From positions 1 through 20,628 of the IMG/VR virus record IMGVR_UViG_3300030110_000309: a stretch of 20,628 nucleotides of DNA; one strand, given 5' to 3'. This DNA comes from a virus. The translations under genes and the position numbers were made by a program. Below are positions 13,940-20,628 of this stretch, piece after piece. The number at the start of each line of letters is the position of its first letter. Position 1 is the stretch's first letter. The notes beneath the pieces are model-generated. The model saw nothing but the letters and a program-made list of their open reading frames with translations, did not search any database and was not told the DNA's origin.

Positions 13940-14016
13940 TGGGTTATGGAAGAAGTTATGGCTCTGGAAGTGGCACAAGAAGAAGGCGAAGAAGAAGGGG
14001 AACTGGTAAAAGATAA
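13939..14016 (+). CDS. 25-aa Gly/Arg-rich micro-protein
   Basis: ATG 13939 overlaps the previous TAA (taATG) and its own TAA (14014-14016) overlaps the start of the tail tube gene in the same way. This exact double coupling, in an otherwise gapless operon, is the main evidence that it is translated. The product is 25 aa: a Gly/Ser/Tyr start (MGYGRSYGSGSG), seven consecutive Arg, then GTGKR. AAGGA about 12 nt upstream could serve as ribosome site. It has a protamine-like composition; nucleic-acid or acidic-protein binding is plausible but unproven. The alternative is a mere spacer for reinitiation. Confidence 0.6.
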   Translation: MGYGRSYGSGSGTRRRRRRRGTGKR

Positions 14017-14735
14017 TGGCATTCGTTCATGGTAAAGGAACTAAAGTTCATGTTAATGCAGTAGATTTTAGTCAATATTTTAATAATGTAGATGTAACAA
14101 AAACAGCTGATGTAGCTGAGACAACAAATTTTGGTTCTTCTGGTGCTAAATCATATATAGCGGGAGAAGATGATGGAACATTTTCTTTGACAGGATTCTT
14201 TGATGCTACCGCAGATGCAACATTGCAACCATTACTTGGCGGAGCAGATTTTAATTTAGTTGTTGGTATTGATGGCTTAGAGACTGGGGACAGAAGCCAG
14301 TTTGGTTCAGCTAACATTACTAACTATGGTGTATCAAGCCCAACAGGAGATGTAGTTGCAACTTCAATAGATGCTCAAGCAGATAATGGAGTTACAGTAG
14401 GTCTCATTTTAAATGCTGGTGCTTTTACAACAACAGGAGTGCAGGGTTCTGCCAATGACAACTCAGCGAGTTCAACTGGCGGTGGCGGTGCATTCTTAAT
14501 TGTTACAAGTGTTAGTGGTACTTCTCCAACTGGAGATGTAAAGATTCAGCATAGTGCTGATAATGTAACTTACGCAGACTTGATAACATTCACTCAAGCA
14601 ACAGGTGCTACGAGTGAAATTAAGAAAATAGCTGAAGGTACGACAATCAATAGATATGTGAGAGTACATAATACGATTGGTGGGTCTTCAACTCCTACAA
14701 TAAATGCTATTGTGGGGTTTGGAAGAAATAATTAA
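14016..14735 (+). CDS. major tail tube protein, long form with extra domain
   Basis: 239 aa. Residues 1-130 are a tail-tube domain that is clearly paralogous to the next gene: both start MAFVHGK and share TADVAET, LTGFFDATADA and the TNY-x-x-SSP-x-GDVVA segment. Residues 135-239 form a separate beta domain after a Gly/Ser-rich linker (SASSTGGGG): AFLIVTSVSGTSPTGDVKIQHSADNVTYADLITF ending in VGFGRNN, similar to add-on domains seen on other phage tube proteins. In the virion it should polymerise around the tape measure with the extra domain outside. It starts by taATG overlap with the micro-protein. Confidence 0.85.
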   Translation: MAFVHGKGTKVHVNAVDFSQYFNNVDVTKTADVAETTNFGSSGAKSYIAGEDDGTFSLTGFFDATADATLQPLLGGADFNLVVGIDGLETGDRSQFGSANITNYGVSSPTGDVVATSIDAQADNGVTVGLILNAGAFTTTGVQGSANDNSASSTGGGGAFLIVTSVSGTSPTGDVKIQHSADNVTYADLITFTQATGATSEIKKIAEGTTINRYVRVHNTIGGSSTPTINAIVGFGRNN

Positions 14736-14748
14736 GGAGAAGGAATAA

Positions 14749-15159
14749 ATGGCATTTGTACATGGAAAAAGTTCGGTTTTTAAATTAGATAACGCATCTG
14801 GTTCAATGACTGACATAAGTTCTTTTGTAAATAATGTTGATTTCCCAGAGACAGCTGATGTTGCAGAGACATCTGTTCTCGGAGCATCTAATAAGACATA
14901 TATTGTTGGATTAAAAGATGCAACGATTGGTCTCACTGGATTCTTTGATGCTACTGCTGATGCAATATTTGGAGCAGTAATAGGTCAAAGTGCTACTCTC
15001 TCTTTTGAATATAGCCCAGAAGGAACAGCTTCTGGAAAAATCAAATATACTGGCGAATGCATACTTACAAACTATGCACTCAGTTCTCCAGTAGGAGATG
15101 TCGTAGCTTACAGTGGAGACTTACAAGTATCTGGTGCAATCACAAGAGGAACACACTAA
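14749..15159 (+). CDS. second tail tube protein (short paralog)
   Basis: 136 aa, a paralog of the preceding gene without its C-terminal domain. Shared blocks: MAFVHGK at the start, FVNNVDFPETADVAET, LTGFFDATADA, and LTNYALSSPVGDVVA near the end. It has its own AAGGAG site, so its translation need not equal that of the long form. One may be the main tube subunit and the other a minor, distal or decorated ring; sequence alone cannot say which. The pair probably arose by tandem duplication followed by gain or loss of the outer domain. Confidence 0.82.
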   Translation: MAFVHGKSSVFKLDNASGSMTDISSFVNNVDFPETADVAETSVLGASNKTYIVGLKDATIGLTGFFDATADAIFGAVIGQSATLSFEYSPEGTASGKIKYTGECILTNYALSSPVGDVVAYSGDLQVSGAITRGTH

Positions 15160-15190
15160 GTAACAATTAAATAGATAAGAAGGGAGATAC

Positions 15191-15517
15191 ATGAAACGAT
15201 TATCTGCTGATGATATTAAAAACCTACCTTCAGTTCCAGAAGAAGATATTGAACTCGAAGAATGGGGATTCTCTATCAAGATTCGTGGGATAAACAAAGC
15301 AATGCAAGTACAGCTTGGTAAATTACTTAATCAAGATGATGCTGATGCTTTTGATTACCAAAGAGAACTGCTTAAGGTATGTGTAATAGAACCAGAATTA
15401 GATGATGAACTTATTGACCAACTTTATGAGAAGGACTCAAAAGTAATCGATAGGATATTCTTAAAGATAAATGAAGTAAATGGTGTTGGAGGTTCTGCGG
15501 AAGCAGAGCAGTTTTGA
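15191..15517 (+). CDS. tail assembly chaperone, upstream frame (gpG-like)
   Basis: 108 aa with GGGAG before the ATG. The composition (acidic, helix-rich: LSADDIKNLPSVPEEDIELEEWGFSIKIRGI ... QVQLGKLL ... YEKDSKVIDRIFLKINEVNG) and location between tube and tape-measure genes match the first of the two tail chaperone frames. These proteins coat the tape measure during tail assembly and are absent from the virion. The frame ends CAG TTT TGA, where a +1 slip would join the next frame. Confidence 0.82.
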   Translation: MKRLSADDIKNLPSVPEEDIELEEWGFSIKIRGINKAMQVQLGKLLNQDDADAFDYQRELLKVCVIEPELDDELIDQLYEKDSKVIDRIFLKINEVNGVGGSAEAEQF

Positions 15518-15707
15518 GACTGATTACGACTTAACATTTAGATTTAAACTAGCTAGAGAACTTGGCATGACTGTTGGCGAGCTTATGACTACAATGAGCT
15601 CAATGGAATACAATCAATGGATTGCATTTTATAAATGGGAAACAGGAGAAGTTAATAAAGCAAGAGCTTTAGCAGAAGCTGAAGCCAAGAAGAACAGACA
15701 AAGATAA
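15191..15707 (+). CDS. tail assembly chaperone frameshift product (gpG-T-like)
   Basis: Joining frame 15191-15514 to frame 15516-15704 by a +1 slip on TTT (15512-15514 to 15513-15515) gives a protein of about 171 aa: 108 from the first frame plus 63. The second part begins ETDYDLTFRFKLARELGMTV and contains GELMTTMSSMEYNQWIAFYKWE, the signature of the T part of gpG-T proteins. The second frame has an ATG at 15480 but no ribosome site, so expression by frameshift is preferred. Its stop overlaps the tape-measure ATG (taATG). Family role: the T part binds the tail tube subunit while G coats the tape measure. Confidence 0.7.
15512..15517 (+). promoter_or_regulatory. candidate +1 programmed frameshift site TTT TGA
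   Basis: The upstream frame reads CAG TTT TGA; the run of four T allows tRNA-Phe to re-pair on TTT one base forward with no mismatch, after which GAG is read in the T frame. This is analogous to the CTT TGA site of prfB. The prfB-type Shine-Dalgarno at short spacing is missing; GGAGG lies at 15488-15492, about 19 nt upstream, probably too far to act the same way. Confidence 0.6.
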
Positions 15708-18106
15708 TGGCAATAGCAGACATAGCAATTCAGATAGTAACTAAGGGTGCAGACTTAGCTAAAAATCAATTAAACAAACTTGGTGGCTCTGCTGACAAGT
15801 CTGGCAAGATGATGGGCAAACTTGCAACTGCTGGTAAAGTAGCTGGCATTGCAATAGGTGTAGCTCTAGTCAAAGGAATGACTAAGGCAACTCAAGAATT
15901 TATAGCATTCAACGACAAGATGACTCAGTCTCTTGCAATTATGGATACAACCATTGACCAACAAAAAGCAATGGAAGAGCAAGCACTTGCTGTATCAAGA
16001 ACTACAAGAATCGGTGCAGAACAATCCGCAGAAGCATTCTTCTTCTTAGCATCTGCTGGTTTGAATGCAGAGCAGTCTATATCAGCTCTACCACAAGTAG
16101 CTAAGTTCGCTCAAGCTGGTATGTTTGATATGGCTACTGCTACTGACTTAGCAACTGATGCTCAGTCTGCATTAGGAATGACTGTTGATGATGCACAACA
16201 AAACTTAGACAACTTAACAAGAGTTACTGATGTACTTGTAAAAGCAAACACATTAGCTAACGCATCTGTACAACAATTCTCTGAAGCACTTACAAACAAA
16301 GCTGGTTCTGCTTTGAAAGTTGCGAATAAAGGTATTGAAGAAGGTGTTGCAGTCTTATCAGCTTTTGCAGATAGAGGTGTTAAAGGAGCTGAAGCTGGAG
16401 AAAAACTTAACCAGCTCTTAAGAGATATACCAAGAGCAACAGCTAAAAATGCAGAAGAGTTCGCTAAGTTGAATCTCCAGATGTTTGATGCTGATGGAAA
16501 CTTAAAGAATGTTGCAGACTTAATAGAAGAACTTGATGGAGTTCTTGCCCCAATGTCTGATGAATTAAAAGCATCTACATTAGACCAGTTAGGACTTAAT
16601 CGTGGTGTTGCAGATGCAGTCAAGATATTATCTGGAGCTGGAGATGAGATTAGAGCTTATGAACAAGCATTGCATGATTCTGGTGGTACTACTGCTGATG
16701 TGGCAGATAAACAGATGGGCTCATTAAAAGCTCAAATAGAATTAATGAGTAATGCTTTTTCAGAGCTTGGTATCTTACTTGGCTCAACTATTGCTCCAGC
16801 ATTATCTTCTATTGTTGGATTTATAACAAAGGTTATTCAAAGTACTTCTGATTTTATTAAAGAACAAAAAGAACAAAAAGATGTTGTAGAGGAATCTACT
16901 AAAGCAATAGTTATTTCTGGTGTAGCTATAAAAGAAAATACTCATACTTACAATGCATATTCGCAGGCAATGTTTGAAGCTAGAACACAAACAATAGATA
17001 CTAGGACAGCAACAGAAAAAGCAATAGATGCTCAAAGAGGAATGGAAAGAGCTAACAGAAATTCTGCTCCAAGTTACATGGAAGTTACTGACTTAGCTAT
17101 TGCTAAAGCTCAAGCTAATAGAGAAGATGCTGAATCAGCTAAGGAAGCAACAGAAGCTAGTGCAGAATATGCTGAGAACATTAAAAAGAATATGCTTCCT
17201 TCTCTTGATGCAGTTATATCAGCTCAAAATAAGTTAAAAGATATTCAAGAGAGAGTTAAAGATGCAGAAGAAGACAGAGATGAAGCATCTAAAAATGTAA
17301 CTGAAGCTCAAAAGAATTTAGAGCAAGCATCTAATAAAGTATCTTTGGCAGAACAAAAACTTAAAGAAGCTAAAGATGAAGCAGTAAAAGTTACCTTAGA
17401 AGAAAAACTTGCTATTGCTCAACAAGAAGAAGCAATAAGAAAACTTACAGAAATAGAAGAGAGAAATACTGTTGAAGAATTACAACTTGCAGTTGCAAAA
17501 GAAAAACTTACTGAGCTTATAGAAAAATCAACTGGTGCAACTATTGAACAAGAATCTGCACAAAGAGAACTACAAAGAGCTTTAGAAGATGAAGAAAGAG
17601 CTATGGATAAACTTACTAAAGCACAAGACAAGTTAATTGAAGCTCAAAAAGAATTAAATGAAGTTACTGCTAAGACTCCAGAGAACTTACTAGAGATAGC
17701 AATGGCTAAAAAAGAATTAGATGATGCATTGACAAATCTTAATGCTCTAGGTTCTTTTGAAGATGCTATGGCTCATCTTGTTGAATCTACTGGCATGAAG
17801 CTACAAGATTTAATCAATATGGCTAATGCTATTAAGAGTGGCAAAGATATTGCTATAACTTCTACTGGTGGTGGAAGCGAATCTGTTAAGACTGGAACTG
17901 ATGGTTCAGAAGTAGATGCGGATATTGTAAGCCCTACTGCTCCTTCTAGTAGAGCTGGTGCTGGTATGGAAGCACTGGCTAGAAATAATGCAGTTGTTAT
18001 TCATCAGAATATAAATGTTGAAGGTAAAGATGCTAATGCACAAGCATTAGATATTATTGATGCTTTGAACAGAGCTAAGAGGAATGGACAAAGGGTAGTT
18101 TTCTAA
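15707..18106 (+). CDS. tail tape measure protein
   Basis: 799 aa. Residues 60-350 are a TP901-type tape-measure core (FNDKMTQSLAIMDTT, AEQSAEAFFFLASAGLNAEQSISALPQVAKFA, EALTNKAGSALK, FADRGVKGAEAGEKLNQLLRDI, KASTLDQLGL). A hydrophobic stretch (about 355-380, ILLGSTIAPALSSIVGFITKVI) may be the segment inserted in the host membrane. Residues about 495-670 form a long charged coiled coil (repeated EAQK/LAVAKEKL/EDEERAMDKLTKAQDKL heptads). At about 0.15 nm per residue it predicts a tail near 120 nm. There is no C-terminal peptidase or lysozyme domain, so wall degradation must come from elsewhere. The start is taATG-coupled to the chaperone frame. Confidence 0.93.
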   Translation: MAIADIAIQIVTKGADLAKNQLNKLGGSADKSGKMMGKLATAGKVAGIAIGVALVKGMTKATQEFIAFNDKMTQSLAIMDTTIDQQKAMEEQALAVSRTTRIGAEQSAEAFFFLASAGLNAEQSISALPQVAKFAQAGMFDMATATDLATDAQSALGMTVDDAQQNLDNLTRVTDVLVKANTLANASVQQFSEALTNKAGSALKVANKGIEEGVAVLSAFADRGVKGAEAGEKLNQLLRDIPRATAKNAEEFAKLNLQMFDADGNLKNVADLIEELDGVLAPMSDELKASTLDQLGLNRGVADAVKILSGAGDEIRAYEQALHDSGGTTADVADKQMGSLKAQIELMSNAFSELGILLGSTIAPALSSIVGFITKVIQSTSDFIKEQKEQKDVVEESTKAIVISGVAIKENTHTYNAYSQAMFEARTQTIDTRTATEKAIDAQRGMERANRNSAPSYMEVTDLAIAKAQANREDAESAKEATEASAEYAENIKKNMLPSLDAVISAQNKLKDIQERVKDAEEDRDEASKNVTEAQKNLEQASNKVSLAEQKLKEAKDEAVKVTLEEKLAIAQQEEAIRKLTEIEERNTVEELQLAVAKEKLTELIEKSTGATIEQESAQRELQRALEDEERAMDKLTKAQDKLIEAQKELNEVTAKTPENLLEIAMAKKELDDALTNLNALGSFEDAMAHLVESTGMKLQDLINMANAIKSGKDIAITSTGGGSESVKTGTDGSEVDADIVSPTAPSSRAGAGMEALARNNAVVIHQNINVEGKDANAQALDIIDALNRAKRNGQRVVF

Positions 18107-19368
18107 TGCCAGCAAGTTTCGACTCTAATGTTGATATTAAAGTAGAAGTTGCTTTTGATTCAGAACCTTTTGCATCAAGTCAATCATTTACAGATATAAG
18201 TTCCTATGTAAGATACTTTGATATTAGTCGTGGTAGGTCTCACGAACTAGGAGACTTTAGAGCTGGTACATTATCATTTTCAGTATCTAATCAAGACAAT
18301 AGATTTAATCCAAGTCAGACAACTCACTTTTATGACTCTACTAACAATCGAACCAAGATAACACCATTAAAACAAGTTAAAGTATCCGCAATTTATGATT
18401 CAAGTACTCATGTTATTTTTCGTGGATTCTTAGATGTAGTACCAGTTAAGTTCTTAGCAGAAGGTGCAGACTCTATTGTTACATTTACTGCTATTGATGC
18501 ATTTAGATTATTTCAAAGTCAGACATTACAATCAGTAGGTTGGAGAGTTGGAAGAACTGGATTTACTGAACTTGGTCAAACAACAAGACTTGGTTATGGA
18601 GATTCAGCAGAATTAAGTTCTGTAAGAGTTTCAAGAATCTTAAATGCAATTGGATTCCCTTCTGCTCTTAGGACTATTGGAACTGGCACAAAGAATGTTC
18701 AACAACAAGCACTTACAACTAATGTTCTTGCTGGACTTAAAGCATGTGAGACAGCTGAGAATGGACAGTTCTTTATAAGTGCAGATGGTAAAGCAACCTT
18801 TAGGAATAGAGCTTATAAATTTACTAATGCTCTAGCAACAACTTCTCAAGCAACATTTAGTAACAGTGGGTCTAATTTACCATTTACAGATGTTCAAGTA
18901 TCTTTTGATGACAATGAAGTTATCAATAACTATTCATGGACTAGAAGCGGTGGTTCTACTCAGTTTATAGCTGATGCGGATTCCATACTTAGATTTACAG
19001 CTCTCAACTCTAGTGAATCAACAATCAACACAAGTGATGCAGATGTTTTAAGTATTATTCAACAGAAGTTATCTGAAACTGCTATTCCAATTATTAGAAT
19101 TGACTCTTTGCAAATTAATCCAAGACAAAATACAAGTATCTGGACTCAAGCTCTAGGAAGAGAGATTGGCGATAGAATTACTGTTAATATAGTTAATACA
19201 GATGGAAGTACCTTCTCAGATGAATTATTTATAGAATCTATTAAACATTCTGTAAATGCTTCATCACAAACATGGAATTGGACTTTGACACTTAGCCCAG
19301 CAAGTACATCTTCTTGGGTATTGGGTCAAGCACTTCTTGGAGTTGGAACTAGATTTGCATATAGTTAA
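18106..19368 (+). CDS. distal tail / minor tail protein
   Basis: 420 aa. The N-terminal segment (FTDISSYVRYFDISRGRSHELGDFRAGTLSFSVSNQDNRFNP) is the recurring start of actinophage and Gram-positive-phage minor tail (distal tail/baseplate hub) proteins. Next are PLKQVKVSAIYDSS and FRGFLDVVPV, a Dit-like beta sandwich, then a beta-rich C-terminal half ending WNWTLTLSP. It follows the tape measure with taATG overlap, the normal position of the tail-tip gene. Expected role: ring at the tail end that attaches receptor-binding fibres. No enzymatic motif is seen. Confidence 0.82.
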   Translation: MPASFDSNVDIKVEVAFDSEPFASSQSFTDISSYVRYFDISRGRSHELGDFRAGTLSFSVSNQDNRFNPSQTTHFYDSTNNRTKITPLKQVKVSAIYDSSTHVIFRGFLDVVPVKFLAEGADSIVTFTAIDAFRLFQSQTLQSVGWRVGRTGFTELGQTTRLGYGDSAELSSVRVSRILNAIGFPSALRTIGTGTKNVQQQALTTNVLAGLKACETAENGQFFISADGKATFRNRAYKFTNALATTSQATFSNSGSNLPFTDVQVSFDDNEVINNYSWTRSGGSTQFIADADSILRFTALNSSESTINTSDADVLSIIQQKLSETAIPIIRIDSLQINPRQNTSIWTQALGREIGDRITVNIVNTDGSTFSDELFIESIKHSVNASSQTWNWTLTLSPASTSSWVLGQALLGVGTRFAYS

Positions 19369-19403
19369 TGCTAAGATAAAAGAGATATTAAGGAGATTTA
19401 AAT

Positions 19404-19955
19404 ATGGCAGGAGCAGGTTGGAAAAGTTATAGCACTGGAGATTTAATAAGTGCTACCGAGTTCCAGACATTCGTTCAAGACCAAGTTATACAAGTTTATA
19501 ATAATGCAAGTGCTAGAGATACAGCATTAGGCACATCAGATGCAGAAGGTATGTTCTGCTTCTTAAAAGATAACAGTGCTGGGTCAGATGGTTCTGGTTC
19601 TTCAGAATTACAATTTTATAATGGTTCAGCTTGGGTAGCTTTTATTGGAGATGGAGATATTACTGGAGTTACAATAACAACAGCTGGTGCTTCTGGATTA
19701 TCTGGTGGAGCAACTGCTACTTCTGGTGCATTTAGTTCCACTCTAACATTTACACCTAATGGGTTAAGTGCTGGTGCGGTTAATGTTGCTAATGATAGTT
19801 TTGTTATTATTGATGCAGATGATAGCAACAACCCTAAAAAAGAAAGCATTGCAGATTTAGCAACAGCAATGGCGGGTACTAACTTGACTGCATCTAGTGG
19901 TCAATTAAATGCTTCAGCTGGAGTATCATTAGGATTAGTATTAGCTTTAAGCTAA
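19404..19955 (+). CDS. tail fibre / appendage structural protein
   Basis: 183 aa, AAGGAG before the ATG. An N-terminal helix (LISATEFQTFVQDQVIQVYNN) precedes a small beta unit (GMFCFLKDNS ... LQFYNGSAWVAFIGDGDITGV), then a Gly/Ala/Ser/Thr-rich repetitive region and NVANDSFVIIDADDSN with KKESIADLATAMAGTNL. This last motif is familiar from structural proteins of phages in marine metagenomes (recalled). Probably a fibre or tail-appendage protein. No chaperone or cleavage domain is seen. Confidence 0.68.
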   Translation: MAGAGWKSYSTGDLISATEFQTFVQDQVIQVYNNASARDTALGTSDAEGMFCFLKDNSAGSDGSGSSELQFYNGSAWVAFIGDGDITGVTITTAGASGLSGGATATSGAFSSTLTFTPNGLSAGAVNVANDSFVIIDADDSNNPKKESIADLATAMAGTNLTASSGQLNASAGVSLGLVLALS

Positions 19956-19969
19956 GGAAGGAATAAATT

Positions 19970-20296
19970 ATGGCAGATACTTTACATTCAGTACAAGGAG
20001 TTTTAGGTACATCAGCAGGCGATATTGTTGATGCAGTTCCTTCTTCTACTACTGAAACTGTTATAGGTATTACTCTTGCTAATGTAAGTGGTTCAAGTGC
20101 TGATGTAACAGTAGATTTGAGTGTTACAAAATCTGGTGGAACTTTAAGACACATTTTAAATGATGTATCTTTACCATTTGGCACAACCATTGTATTAGAT
20201 AACAAGATAACATTAGAAACTGGGGACAAGTTACAAGGATTATGTTCTTCAGCTTCTAGTGCAGAATATAATGTATCATTTCTTAGACAAACCTAA
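19970..20296 (+). CDS. small beta-rich structural protein
   Basis: 108 aa. The pattern (TVIGITLANVSGSSADVTVDLSVTKSGGTLRHILNDVSLPFGTTIVL, then LETGDKLQGLCSSASSAEYNVSF) is that of a compact beta sandwich, as in small virion appendage proteins encoded next to fibre genes in marine phages. AAGGAA lies shortly before the ATG. A role as fibre or decoration subunit is inferred from fold pattern and neighbours only. Confidence 0.65.
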   Translation: MADTLHSVQGVLGTSAGDIVDAVPSSTTETVIGITLANVSGSSADVTVDLSVTKSGGTLRHILNDVSLPFGTTIVLDNKITLETGDKLQGLCSSASSAEYNVSFLRQT

Positions 20297-20307
20297 AGGA
20301 GTTTTTT

Positions 20308-20628
20308 ATGGCTTACTTAGGTACGCAACCAAATGATGTAAAAAAGAATATAGGTTTATACACACCTAATGAAATATTACAACTAACTAAAGAGGGTAGT
20401 TGGGGTGGTAGCTTAGAACTTATACTTAGCCAAACAGTATCAAGTGTTAGTACAGTTGATTTTACTAATATTGCAGGTGCTAACTATGAAGTACATATGC
20501 TCGAATTAATAAATGCTCATACAACTGATGATAATAAAGCATTTACAACTCAATTTTCAAATGATGGTGGAAGTTCTTTTGAAGCAGGAAGTAATTACAA
20601 ATGGGCTTTTAAATATATGAAATCCAAT
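20308..20628 (+). CDS. tail fibre-like protein, cut by the window end
   Basis: The first 107 codons are visible; the frame is open to the window edge. AAAGGAG (20295-20301) overlaps the previous stop and gives a strong start at 20308. MAYLGTQPNDVKKNIGLYTPNEILQL is a typical N-terminal attachment segment of marine phage fibres, followed by a beta-rich domain (LELILSQTVSSVSTVDFTNI ... YEVHMLELINA ... TTQFSNDGGSSFEAGSNYKW). It is probably a receptor-binding or appendage protein of the tail tip. The remainder is not seen, so the C-terminal specificity domain is unknown. Confidence 0.75.
   Translation, partial: MAYLGTQPNDVKKNIGLYTPNEILQLTKEGSWGGSLELILSQTVSSVSTVDFTNIAGANYEVHMLELINAHTTDDNKAFTTQFSNDGGSSFEAGSNYKWAFKYMKSN

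Noticed and set aside
15480-15707. Second tail chaperone frame as an independently translated 75-aa gene
   Set aside because: No ribosome site at 15480; the residues before the TTT TGA junction do not look like a chaperone start, and frameshifting is usual for this gene pair.
1-20628. tRNA genes, CRISPR arrays, IS elements, integrase or attachment sites
   Set aside because: None seen on reading: no cloverleaf-like CCA-end structures, no regularly spaced repeats, no transposase or recombinase motifs. A tool-based scan was not possible.

Overview
This window is a contiguous piece of an AT-rich (roughly one-third G+C by eye) tailed double-stranded DNA phage genome or prophage. Every supported gene lies on the + strand and genes are tightly packed, often with ATGA or taATG stop/start overlaps. 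The structural genes are those of a siphovirus with an HK97-type head: terminase, portal, Mu F-like head protein, S78 prohead protease, HK97-fold capsid with an N-terminal delta region, connector genes, tail tube, frameshifted tail chaperones, tape measure, distal tail protein and the first fibre-like genes. No integrase, tRNA, IS element or CRISPR array was seen. Host inference (moderate to weak): several features point to a low-G+C actinobacterial host, possibly a marine one. They are a Gram-positive/actinobacterial-type LexA box, a metallophosphoesterase of the kind common in actinophages, a small H/C-C-C zinc-type protein ending in an ITCKKC motif, an actinophage-like HTH replication protein with a C-terminal zinc cluster, and promoters placed as for leaderless mRNAs. 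The fibre-region motifs recall phages from marine metagenomes. Layout. (1) 1-1520, end of the replication/early module: tail of an upstream gene, two small unknown genes, an HTH replication-type protein with a CHCC cluster, and an open, protein-like extension in frame after that gene's TAG stop. (2) 1521-3334, regulated singletons: a metallophosphoesterase with a LexA-type operator overlapping its start, an intergenic control region (tandem 11-bp repeat, 18-bp palindrome, A-tract), a small zinc protein, and a 50-aa gene with a TATAAT box 6 nt before its ATG. (3) 3306-4995: lysozyme-like protein, small acidic protein, SET-domain protein, small terminase-like HTH protein and a small unknown. (4) 4979-13712, packaging and head: TerL, portal with a C-terminal extension, a fused head-morphogenesis protein, protease, major capsid, a terminator-like hairpin, a small unknown, and connector/head-tail joining genes. 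(5) 13305-20628, tail: terminator-like protein, small protein, a 25-aa Arg/Gly micro-protein, two paralogous tail tube proteins, tail chaperones G and G-T (candidate +1 frameshift at TTT TGA), tape measure (799 aa, implying a tail of about 120 nm), distal tail protein and three fibre/appendage genes, the last cut by the window edge. Working together: TerS/TerL package DNA through the portal into a capsid matured by the S78 protease; the connector genes close the head; and the chaperones assemble tube subunits on the tape measure with the distal protein at the tip. The more unusual observations are the LexA box, the post-TAG extension, the micro-protein, the paired tube proteins, the +1 frameshift site and the SET protein.
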